Shown in pieces: positions 26,695-33,977 of a DNA stretch of 64,000 bases. The stretch comes from Azospirillum rugosum (GTDB taxonomy: Bacteria > Pseudomonadota > Alphaproteobacteria > Azospirillales > Azospirillaceae). Under the pieces are notes generated by a model that worked only from the letters and a program-made list of their open reading frames with translations, searched no databases and was not told the origin of the DNA. Position numbers and translations under genes: made by a program. The stretch lies in the NCBI RefSeq assembly GCF_017876155.1, contig NZ_JAGINP010000001.1, positions 1 through 64,000 on the forward strand, in the 5' to 3' direction. The first letter of the stretch is position 1, and every line of letters begins with the position of its first letter.

Positions 26695-28454
26695 GCCTTC
26701 CAGACTCCTTCCCGCTGCACGGAGCGCAGCCGCAGTTGGGCGAACGCGTTGACGTTGATGTAGAGGCCAAGGAAGCGGCTGAGCACGCCGCCAAAGACCA
26801 GCGGGGAGGACCCGACAAAGTGCCGCTCGTCCAGGTCCACCGTCACCTCCAGCCCGCGCACGAAGCCGCGCCAAGCGTCCTGGCCGATGCGGTGCAGGAC
26901 CGGGCGGGAGGATATGCCCTGGATGCCGCGCAGCTGGTGCTGGGCGCTGGGGTCCTCCGGCGCGTGCAGCATCAGGATGGATTGCAGCGCGCGCAGCCCC
27001 TCCGCGTCGTCCGTCAGGCTGAGATGATTGACGGACAGGTGGGAAATCAGCTTCCAGGCCGACGACCCGCCGGCCGGCGCGGGCCGTCCCGACGTCGGCT
27101 TGTGCAGGCACTTGATGGTGGCGATGGGGGCCGCTTCCTCGATCATCAGCACGGCACCAGCCGGCACCTGCTCCGCCAGCGCGCGGTTGGTGCAGAGCGT
27201 GCGCACCAGCAGCGTCTCGTCGGCCGGGTCGGTCGGGTTGAGGTCGAGGTGGTGCAGGCTGAGATAGACGTCGGTGCCCGGCACATCCTCCCGCTGGGTC
27301 GGCTCGCGCGCCGCCAGCCAGAAGCCGCGCGGCTCCACCTCCGCGGAGGCGTGCTGGTGGGAGAAGAGCGGGACGTAGCGGTGGTGCATCCCGTCCTCGT
27401 CGCGCAGGCCGCGGACCTCCAGAACGGAATGGATTTCGGTGGTCCGCTCCCGCATCGCATCGGCAACGACGCGGTAGGCGGTGCGCCGGTGGTTCAGCCG
27501 GATCGGCTCCGCGGTGCGGGTGAACAGGTTGACGATGGGCGTGCAGCCGAGAGCGAAGGTTTCCTTGCGCAGCGTCAGCCGGTTCGGCAGCGGGCGCGAC
27601 ACCACGATCAGCACGTCCACGACCTCACCCGACAGCCTCCCCTTGGGCATGGTCAGGTCGTAGAAGTCGAACTTCTGCGGGAACTCGAAATATTCCTGCA
27701 GCAGGCCATAGGCCGGCTGGGCGTGCTTGGGGTGCGGCAGAACCGTCTCGTCGGGGCCGAAGCCGACGGGGGCGATGAGATCCTCGCCGCGCAGCCGGAT
27801 CGGCGGCTTGCCGGGCACCAGGAAGGCCAACTCCACCACGCCGCACAGGAACAGCTCGTGCAGGGCCGACGTCAGGATCGTCTCGCCGTCGATGAACAGC
27901 CGCAGCTTCTCGATGGGCAGGTTCTCGAAGGACTCGTTGCGCGTCTCCAGGCGCAGCCGCAGGACGGAGGCCGCCTTGGACCCGTCGATGAAGTCGTAAC
28001 GGTCGGTCGGCTCCACCGCGGCGTCGGTCAGCGCCAGCGGCCAAAGCGTCACGTCGTAGGCGGTGCGGAAGCGGCAGCGCGTGTTGCCCTCCGCAATCGC
28101 GTGCAGCGCCGTGCCGCGCGGCACGGTGAAGCCGCCGGTCAGCCGGCCCTCCCCCGGGGCGGGATCCATGCGGGCGATGCCCATGGCGGGGATCGGCGCC
28201 ACCAGCTGCGGGTGCAGGATGCCCAGCAACGCCTCGGAAAAGCGCGGGAACTCGCGCTCCAGGTTCAGTTGCAGGCGCCCGGACAGGAAGGCGAAGGATT
28301 CGATCAGCCGCTCGACGTTCGGGTCGGCGGCCTGGTCGGGGCCGAGCGCCAGGCGCCGGGCGATCTTGGGGTAGCTGCGCGCGAAGGCCTCGCCGGCGCG
28401 GCGGACGTACAGAAGCTCGCGTTCGTAATGGTCGAGGAGATCCTCGCGCCGCAT
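26658..28454 (-). CDS. tssF: T6SS baseplate protein TssF
   Basis: A 598-residue TssF (ImpG/VasA family): MRREDLLDHYERELLYVRR, FARSYPKIARRL, DPNVERLIESFAFLSGRLQ, LYPHL-like ILHPQLVAPIPAM. The C-terminus reads GSSPLVFGGVLSRFLGLYIN before LRS.QREG. The ATG at 28454 sits one base after the tssE stop. An upstream in-frame start at 28508 would lie inside tssE and add non-homologous residues. It overlaps tssG by 37 bases. Confidence 0.94.
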   Translation of the reverse strand: MRREDLLDHYERELLYVRRAGEAFARSYPKIARRLALGPDQAADPNVERLIESFAFLSGRLQLNLEREFPRFSEALLGILHPQLVAPIPAMGIARMDPAPGEGRLTGGFTVPRGTALHAIAEGNTRCRFRTAYDVTLWPLALTDAAVEPTDRYDFIDGSKAASVLRLRLETRNESFENLPIEKLRLFIDGETILTSALHELFLCGVVELAFLVPGKPPIRLRGEDLIAPVGFGPDETVLPHPKHAQPAYGLLQEYFEFPQKFDFYDLTMPKGRLSGEVVDVLIVVSRPLPNRLTLRKETFALGCTPIVNLFTRTAEPIRLNHRRTAYRVVADAMRERTTEIHSVLEVRGLRDEDGMHHRYVPLFSHQHASAEVEPRGFWLAAREPTQREDVPGTDVYLSLHHLDLNPTDPADETLLVRTLCTNRALAEQVPAGAVLMIEEAAPIATIKCLHKPTSGRPAPAGGSSAWKLISHLSVNHLSLTDDAEGLRALQSILMLHAPEDPSAQHQLRGIQGISSRPVLHRIGQDAWRGFVRGLEVTVDLDERHFVGSSPLVFGGVLSRFLGLYINVNAFAQLRLRSVQREGVWKAWSRLAGSQPVL

Positions 28455-28455
28455 C

Positions 28456-28932
28456 TCAGCTTGCCTGCTGGGTGTCGGACGGCGTGCGCGTGGCGCCCAG
28501 GCCGACATCGAACACCAGCTGTTCGGTGACGCTGCCCGCGACCACGTCGCCGGAGATGCTGGTCACCAGCGTGCCGCGCCCGGTGCCGGGGGACACGGAC
28601 ACCCGCGGGCGCTTCAGCCGCGGTTCGAAATCGATGATGGCCTGGCGCACCATCTGCTCCACCCGGCGCTGGTCGGTGAAGGAGGCCGCGTCCAGATGCG
28701 CGATGTCGCCGATGCCGTAGTCCAGCACGGTGCCGCCGAGGTCCGGACGGCGTTCGCCGGCGCTGCGGCTGTCGAGCAGCCGGACGATCTCGCGCTGAAT
28801 CGAGGCCTTCAGGTCGGCCATCGACAGCGTGGTCATGGACGGCTCGTCGGCGCTCGGCTGGTCCGGCTCGAAGTCGATCAGACGTTCGAAGAGCAGGCTG
28901 CGCCCGCCGGTCATCGTCCTGGGTTGGCTCAC
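28456..28932 (-). CDS. tssE: T6SS baseplate protein TssE (gp25-like)
   Basis: A 158-residue gp25-like protein: LFERLIDFEPD, AS.QREI.RLLDSR, VLDYGIGDIAHLD (the usual S.LNYGLPDL motif), and AIIDFEPRLKRPRVSVS. It links sheath and baseplate. It precedes tssF with one base between stop and start. Upstream lies a palindromic repeat, then hcp. Confidence 0.92.
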   Translation of the reverse strand: MSQPRTMTGGRSLLFERLIDFEPDQPSADEPSMTTLSMADLKASIQREIVRLLDSRSAGERRPDLGGTVLDYGIGDIAHLDAASFTDQRRVEQMVRQAIIDFEPRLKRPRVSVSPGTGRGTLVTSISGDVVAGSVTEQLVFDVGLGATRTPSDTQQAS

Positions 28933-28998
28933 GACCGAATCCCGGATGGTTGGAAGGAAGGAGGAGGTGCTTGTTGGAACGTTCGGCCCACGTGCAAC

Positions 28999-29034
28999 CC
29001 CCTCACCCTAACCCTCTCCCCAGAGGGGAGAGGG
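28999..29034. repeat. Intergenic palindromic repeat, copy 3
   Basis: CCCCCTCACCCTAACCCTCTCCCC is followed by the 10-bp hairpin CCCTCTCCCC/GGGGAGAGGG (29012-29021/29025-29034, loop AGA). It lies 13 bases downstream of the hcp stop on the minus strand, so it may partially terminate the transcript and keep hcp more abundant than tssE-vgrG. Confidence 0.7.
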
Positions 29035-29047
29035 GATGTCAGGTTGG

Positions 29048-29545
29048 TCAGGCGCTTTCCTTCACGCGGCCGGTCAGCAGGTTGAAGGACACGCCCATCG
29101 AACCGCCGGTCTTCTTGTTCTTCTCGTCCTGGAGCTTGTAGACCCAGTTGATCTCCGTCGCGTTGATTTCGATCGACTCGGTCGTGTCGCCTTCGCTGAC
29201 GCTCAGCGAATGCTTGGCAAGCATCGGGCTCGTCAGCTCCAGGGTGAGGAACTCGACCCACTGGAAGTTGTCGTCGCTCAGCGGCTTCAGGCAGTGGATC
29301 TTCCAGACCTCATCGCTCTGGGCGCGCAGGAGGCGGCTGATCAGCTTGGGCGAGGCGAGGTCCCACTTGCGCTCCAGGGCGATGTTCTCGACCTTCGGCG
29401 TGTGGACGGTGCGGCGGGCGTTGGTGCTCACCTCCATTTCCACGTTCATGTCGTGCGACAGGGACTCGCACAGGATCATCTTCTGGTAATTCTCGACCTG
29501 GCATTCGCCTTCGATCTTGGGAATTTCAAGAATAACCATGGACAT
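29048..29545 (-). CDS. hcp: T6SS inner-tube protein Hcp, copy 1
   Basis: A 165-residue Hcp-family (TssD) protein: ARRTVHTPKVENIALERKWD, SPKLISRLLRAQS, FLTLELTSPMLAKHSLS, TESIEINATEINWVYK. It forms the hexameric tube. It sits after tssC as in many T6SS loci and is followed by a hairpin repeat. A second, more distant Hcp lies at the far end of the other arm. Confidence 0.92.
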   Translation of the reverse strand: MSMVILEIPKIEGECQVENYQKMILCESLSHDMNVEMEVSTNARRTVHTPKVENIALERKWDLASPKLISRLLRAQSDEVWKIHCLKPLSDDNFQWVEFLTLELTSPMLAKHSLSVSEGDTTESIEINATEINWVYKLQDEKNKKTGGSMGVSFNLLTGRVKESA

Positions 29546-29589
29546 GGGCTGTCACTCCGGACGAATGGATGCTGGGGTCAGTGTTGGGA

Positions 29590-31059
29590 TCAGGCTTCGG
29601 GCGCCGGCAGTTCGGCGACCATGCGGATCGACGCCGACAGCTCTTCCAGCTGGAAATGCGGGCGCAGGAAGACGTTGGCGCGGAACACGCCCGGCCGGCC
29701 CGGGACGTCGTAGACGTCGATGCGGGCTTCGCGCAGCGGGAAGCGGGCCTTCATCGCCTGGCCGGCATCGTCGTCCAGGAGGACGTAGTTGGAGATCCAG
29801 GTGTTCAGGTAGTTGTCGATCGTGCCGCGCGTCTGGAACGAGCCGATCTTGTCGCGCAGCATCACCTTCAGGTAATGGGCGAAGCGCGACGAGACGAGCA
29901 TGTACGGCAGCATCGCCGAGATGCGGGCGTTCGCGTTGGCCTCGTTGGTGTTGTAGACCTTCGGCTTGTTGGCCGTCTGGCCGCCGAAGAAGGCCGCGTA
30001 GTCGGTGTTCTTGCAGTGCACCAGCGAGATGAAGCCGAGGTCGTTCAGCTCCTTCTCGCGGCGGTCGGTGATGGCGATCTCGGTCGGGCACTTCAGCGCG
30101 ATGTCGCCTTCGTCGGTCTTGAAGGTGTGGCTCGGCAGGCCCTCGACCTTGCCGCCGCCCTCGACGCCGCGGATCGCCGCGGTCCAGCCGTACTTGGCGA
30201 AGGCGTCGGTGATGCGCGCACCCAGCGCCCAGGCGGCGTTGCCCCACAGGTACTTGGAATGGTCGCGCCCGTCGGTGTCCTCGACGAAGTTGACGCCCTC
30301 GACCGGCACGGTGTTCGGCCCATAGGGCAGGCGCATCAGGACGTGCGGCATGGCCAGCGCCACGAAGCGCGAGTCCTCCGACGCCCGGAAGGAGCGCCAC
30401 TTCACCATGTCGGCGGTCTCGAAGATCTTCGCGAGGTCGCGCGGGGCGCCCAACTCGGCGAAGTTCGCCATGTCGAACAGCGCCGGGGCAGCCGCGGCGA
30501 TGAACGGCGCGTGCGCGGCGGCGGCGACGTTGGAGACCTTCTCCAGCAGGGAGATGTCCTGCGGGTGGCGGCCGAACTCGTAGTCACCGATCAGGCAGCT
30601 GTAGGGCGTGCCGCCCAGGGTGCCGTATTCGGCCTCGTAGACCATCTTGAACAGCGCGCTCTGGTCGAACTCGACGGCGCTGTCCAGGTCCTTCTGCAGG
30701 TCCTTGCGGGAGACGTTCAGGACGCGCAGCTTCAGCGTCGTCGAGGTCTCCGTGTTGGACACGAGGTAGTGCAGGCCGCGCCAGGAGGCTTCCAGCTTCT
30801 GGAAATCCTCGTGGTGCATGATCTCGTTCAGCTGGACGCTGATCAGCTCGTCGATCTGCGCGATGCGCTGGTTGATCGCCTCGACCACGTCGATGGCCGA
30901 CGCGTCGCCGGTCTCGGCGAGCACCTGGTCGACGAATTCGGTCAGAAGGTCGCGGGCATAGGGACGCTGGCCCTCGTCGCGCGCCATCTTGCCTTCGACC
31001 ATCATGCGGTCGAGCAGGGACAGATTGGCGGCGCTCTCAACGGACGTTTCCGTGCTCAC
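29590..31059 (-). CDS. tssC: T6SS sheath large subunit TssC
   Basis: A 489-residue TssC (VipB/EvpB family): EAINQRIAQIDELISVQLNEIMHHEDFQKLEASWRGLHYLV region, GTPYSCLIGDYEFGRHPQDI, ARFMRLPYGP-like LMRLPYGPNTVPVEGVNFVE, and C-terminal NVFLRPHFQLEELSASIRMV. It pairs with TssB to make the contractile sheath. Full length, 40 bases after tssB. Confidence 0.96.
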   Translation of the reverse strand: MSTETSVESAANLSLLDRMMVEGKMARDEGQRPYARDLLTEFVDQVLAETGDASAIDVVEAINQRIAQIDELISVQLNEIMHHEDFQKLEASWRGLHYLVSNTETSTTLKLRVLNVSRKDLQKDLDSAVEFDQSALFKMVYEAEYGTLGGTPYSCLIGDYEFGRHPQDISLLEKVSNVAAAAHAPFIAAAAPALFDMANFAELGAPRDLAKIFETADMVKWRSFRASEDSRFVALAMPHVLMRLPYGPNTVPVEGVNFVEDTDGRDHSKYLWGNAAWALGARITDAFAKYGWTAAIRGVEGGGKVEGLPSHTFKTDEGDIALKCPTEIAITDRREKELNDLGFISLVHCKNTDYAAFFGGQTANKPKVYNTNEANANARISAMLPYMLVSSRFAHYLKVMLRDKIGSFQTRGTIDNYLNTWISNYVLLDDDAGQAMKARFPLREARIDVYDVPGRPGVFRANVFLRPHFQLEELSASIRMVAELPAPEA

Positions 31060-31099
31060 CTGTTCGCTCCGTGAATGCGGTTCAGTGGGGGGCGGGGGA

Positions 31100-31633
31100 T
31101 CAGGCCGGCTCGCCGGCGGGCTCGCCCGCGGCGCCGTCCACAGGACCGAGGAGCTTCTTCAGCTCGTCCTGCTGCTCGGTGTTGGAAATGACGTCGTTGA
31201 GCAGGCCGTTCAGCTCGTCGTTGCCGTCGAGCTTGGTGAGGAGGTCGGATAGCTTCTGCCGGGCCTCGAACAGGCGCGACAGCGTCGGCACCTGCTTCAG
31301 CACTTCCACCGGCTGGAAGTCGTCGATGTGCTGCATGTTCAGCAGGATGTTCAGCTTGCCGCCGTCTTCCTGCAGCTTGTTGTCGACCTGGAAGGCGAGG
31401 CGCGGGGCCGTGGCGGCCATCACGTCGTTGAAGTTGTCGCGGTCGATCTCGACGAACTTGCGCTCCTTCAGCTTGGGAAGGGGCTTCTCCGGCTTGCCAC
31501 TGAGGTCGGCGAGCACGCCGACCAGGAACGGCAGTTCCTTCATCTCGATGGCGCCGCCGGTGTGCACCTCGTAGGTGAGCTTGACCCGCGGCGGGCGGAC
31601 GCGCTCCAACTTCTTCTGAGTGCTCTCGCTCAT
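31100..31633 (-). CDS. tssB: T6SS sheath small subunit TssB
   Basis: A 177-residue TssB (VipA family): STQKKLERVRPPRVKLTYEV, LPFLVGVLADLSGKPEKPLP, RKFVEIDRDNFNDVMA, TLSRLFEARQKLSDL. It is the first structural gene of the minus arm. The 349-base gap upstream contains a tandem repeat and a repeat element, so its promoter probably lies between 31634 and about 31830. Confidence 0.95.
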   Translation of the reverse strand: MSESTQKKLERVRPPRVKLTYEVHTGGAIEMKELPFLVGVLADLSGKPEKPLPKLKERKFVEIDRDNFNDVMAATAPRLAFQVDNKLQEDGGKLNILLNMQHIDDFQPVEVLKQVPTLSRLFEARQKLSDLLTKLDGNDELNGLLNDVISNTEQQDELKKLLGPVDGAAGEPAGEPA

Positions 31634-31763
31634 GATCTGACCACCTCACATGGTTGTGCGCGTCGCGCGCCGACTGAAGAGCTTCGTCATCATTCGAATG
31701 GCACCCGTCGCGAGGCCAGCCGAGATGGACCCCAATTGGACGACATCGCGGTGGAACACCTCC

Positions 31764-31797
31764 GTTTCGGAGGGATTGGCGTTGCGGAGGGATTGCT
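31764..31797. promoter_or_regulatory. Tandem 17-base repeat upstream of tssB
   Basis: GTTTCGGAGGGATTGGC (31764-31780) is followed at once by GTTGCGGAGGGATTGCT (31781-31797), identical at 14 of 17 positions. It lies 131-164 bases upstream of the tssB start. A head-to-tail repeat in a promoter region suggests a binding site for a dimeric or tandem regulator; this is inferred from arrangement alone. Confidence 0.35.
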
Positions 31798-31828
31798 GGA
31801 CCCGCGAAGCATCGGTTTATGAGGGAAG

Positions 31829-31956
31829 CCCCTCTCCCTCGATGGGAGAGGGGTTGGGGTGAGGGTGGTGCCGGCGCATGCCGGCAGGTCTTTTTTCCCG
31901 CTCTCCGAGCGGTAACAACCCCTCATCCCAACCCTTCTCCCACAAGGGGAGAAGGG
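31829..31956. repeat. Intergenic palindromic repeat, copy 4
   Basis: The hairpin CCCCTCTCCC/GGGAGAGGGG (31829-31838/31844-31853) plus TTGGGGTGAGGGT is followed after about 65 bases by CCCCTCATCCCAACCC and a second hairpin CCCTTCTCCC/GGGAGAAGGG (31932-31941/31947-31956). The two ends are inverted relative to each other. It begins about 26 bases after the stop of the J-like gene and could separate it from tssB. Confidence 0.75.
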
Positions 31957-31982
31957 CTTTTGGAAGTTGCTTTCTGTAGCCG

Positions 31983-32699
31983 TCAGTCCCGCAGGTGCTG
32001 GAGCAGGAAGTTGCGGGCCTCCAGCAGCTGTCCCATCCGCTCGGCGCTGGACAGCAGGCCGGTGTCGGGATGGAAGATCGGGGCCAGCGTGCGGAAGCGG
32101 CTGTTCACCGTCTGCGGGTCCAGGCCCCATTCGTGGGTGAAGCCCAGCACGTAGGTTGCCTGCCAGGGCTTGCGGATGGGCTGGCGCAGCGGCCGGAAGG
32201 CCAGCGTCTCCAGCGCCGCGGTCAGCTGTTCCAGCCGCAGGCGGCAGCGGCTCATCTCCGATTCCACGGCGTTCAGCTCGCCGGCGGTGATGAGGCGCGC
32301 GCCATCCGTGCTGCCGACGGTGGCGGCGACCCAGGCGGCCTTGCGCACCGTCGCGGCGTCGAGCGGCGCCTCATAGCGCACGCGCAGCTTCGGCACGACG
32401 CGCACGCGGCGCTGGCGCCCGCTCTTCAGCGTCACCGTGCGGTGGGACACGTCGACCGGCTCCGGGCTGCCCGGATCGGGGAGCGGGGCCAGCGCCTCCG
32501 GCCCGATCACCGTCAGGCAGGCGCGGATGAGGGCGGGAACGGTCATGCCCCGCGCCGCCGCGGCGGAGTCCACGGCGGACAGAAGGGCATGCTGACAAGG
32601 CGCGGTGATGGTGGGCAAAGGGCCTCCGGTCGGCACGGCGTTTCGCAGCGCACCGTGGGCGAAAGCGGCCGTCCGGCGGTACCGATTGTTGGTCCACAT
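31983..32699 (-). CDS. J-domain-like protein at the head of the T6SS minus arm
   Basis: A 238-residue soluble protein of unknown family. Near its end, TVNSRFRTLAPIFHPDTG (HPD at about 210-212) followed by MGQLLEARNFLLQHL resembles helices II-III of a DnaJ domain (YR.LA...HPD...M..L..A...L). Preceding it, a basic segment SGRQRRVRVVPKLRVRYE and a helical stretch are seen. If the J region is real the protein could recruit DnaK, perhaps for T6SS folding or effector handling. It is transcribed toward tssB and lies 45 bases after the small coiled-coil gene. The N-terminus may start slightly later than 32699. Confidence 0.55.
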   Translation of the reverse strand: MWTNNRYRRTAAFAHGALRNAVPTGGPLPTITAPCQHALLSAVDSAAAARGMTVPALIRACLTVIGPEALAPLPDPGSPEPVDVSHRTVTLKSGRQRRVRVVPKLRVRYEAPLDAATVRKAAWVAATVGSTDGARLITAGELNAVESEMSRCRLRLEQLTAALETLAFRPLRQPIRKPWQATYVLGFTHEWGLDPQTVNSRFRTLAPIFHPDTGLLSSAERMGQLLEARNFLLQHLRD

Positions 32700-32744
32700 C
32701 CGGAGCCACGCCCCCGCAACTGCGTCCGTTGCGGAGCGAAGCGG

Positions 32745-33077
32745 TCAGCCCTTCCGGCGCTTCGCCTCCCGCACCACGTCGCGGGCCGCGGCCTCCAGCG
32801 CGTCGGTGCGGCGGCGCAGCCGGTCCTCCCGCCGCTCGGCGTCGAGCAGGGCGCCGCGCAGGCGGTCAACCTCCTCCACCAGCGACGGGGCGACGCTGCC
32901 GCGGTCGGTGTAGAACAGCCCGACCTGGATGACCTCGTGCAGGGACGTGCCCGCCGGAAGCATCCGCTCCAGCGCGGCGAGCGCCGCCAGCCGTTCGCCG
33001 GGAGAGTCGCTCCTCAGCCGGGACAGGACGGCGTGCAGGCGGGCATCCGGCTTGGTCGGCTGGCCCTTGGCGCTCAT
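32745..33077 (-). CDS. Small coiled-coil protein, unknown
   Basis: A 110-residue charged protein. LERMLPAGTSLHEVIQVGLF suggests a helical folded part, and residues 68-105 (EEVDRLRGALLDAERREDRL onward) form a likely coiled coil ending in a basic tail KRRKG. No signal peptide or membrane segment. The ATG at 33077 follows a purine-rich GGAAAGGGAA. It is divergent from the sensor genes of the plus arm, so its promoter is within 33078-33216. Not a family I recognise. Confidence 0.6.
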   Translation of the reverse strand: MSAKGQPTKPDARLHAVLSRLRSDSPGERLAALAALERMLPAGTSLHEVIQVGLFYTDRGSVAPSLVEEVDRLRGALLDAERREDRLRRRTDALEAAARDVVREAKRRKG

Positions 33078-33216
33078 TGCTTCCCTTTCCCTGCTGCGGT
33101 CCGCGGGGATACCCCGAGGCGGCCGGCCGCCACAAAAGCGGATCGAACCAACATGGCCCAATCTTCCGGGGCCTGCCGGTGCGAAAGCCGTTATAGCCGG
33201 AATCGGGAGGCTGGCG

Positions 33217-33975
33217 ATGCTCTACGGTTTCGGGCGCCTGGCGCTGGTGTTGTGGCTGTGTGCCGTGGGTGGGCAGGTGTTCACGCTGTTCGCCTTCCAC
33301 AATGCGGTGGCGGAAGCGCACACCGCGGAAATCGCCGCGCGGGTGACGGCGCTGGCCGGCCGTGTCGCCGCCACGGCGGCGGAACGCGCGGCCATCGGCT
33401 TTCCGCTGGCCTATCAGAACGACCTGCAACGGCTGATCGAGCTGGTGTCCACCGGCGGGGGCGGCGTGCGCCTCTACGTCGTGGACCAGCGCGGCACGGT
33501 GCTGTTCGGCACGGACCAGAGCGCGGTGGGCGCTCCGGCCCCGGCGTCCTGGCTGGGCGGTGACGGCGCCATTCCGGCGGAGTCCTGGGATCTGGCCGAC
33601 CGCGACGGCGTGCTGGTCGGCGTGCCGGTGGTGGACGCGGTCGGCAAACCGAGTGGGGCCGTGCTGGGCCACGCCCCGCAGCAGGACGCGCGGGTGGAGG
33701 TGCTGGCCGCGCTCCGCGAGACGGCGAGCGTCACCGTGGTCTTCCTGATCGCCATCGCCGGGCTGGCCGTGATGGGCACGCGCCTGCTGCTGTCCGACAC
33801 CTGCCGCTTCATCCGGAAGCGCACGGAGGCCTATGCCGCCGAAAACCGGCTGTTGCAGGCAGACGCCTCCGCCGTCACCGCGCAGCCGCTTGCGGCGGTG
33901 CTCTCCGGCCTGCGCGCGGCGGAGGTTGAGGCCGCCCGCATCGACGACGCGCCGGCCGGCGCCGGGAGGGCGTGA
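33217..33975 (+). CDS. Membrane-anchored periplasmic sensor protein without output domain (module 1, gene A)
   Basis: A 252-residue protein: TM helix at about residues 5-27, a periplasmic Cache-like part (VRLYVVDQRGTVLFGTDQSA is a PAS/Cache strand pair), second TM near 172-192, then a short cytoplasmic helix RKRTEAYAAENRLLQ. No kinase, cyclase or methyl-accepting domain follows. It would have to act through the next genes, whose starts lie 2 bases downstream. It resembles in layout the protein at 53027-53818. First gene of the T6SS plus arm. Confidence 0.68.
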   Translation: MLYGFGRLALVLWLCAVGGQVFTLFAFHNAVAEAHTAEIAARVTALAGRVAATAAERAAIGFPLAYQNDLQRLIELVSTGGGGVRLYVVDQRGTVLFGTDQSAVGAPAPASWLGGDGAIPAESWDLADRDGVLVGVPVVDAVGKPSGAVLGHAPQQDARVEVLAALRETASVTVVFLIAIAGLAVMGTRLLLSDTCRFIRKRTEAYAAENRLLQADASAVTAQPLAAVLSGLRAAEVEAARIDDAPAGAGRA

Positions 33976-33977
33976 GG

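Noticed and set aside
29310..29504. Small minus-strand frame inside hcp
   Set aside because: Out-of-frame shadow of the Hcp gene.
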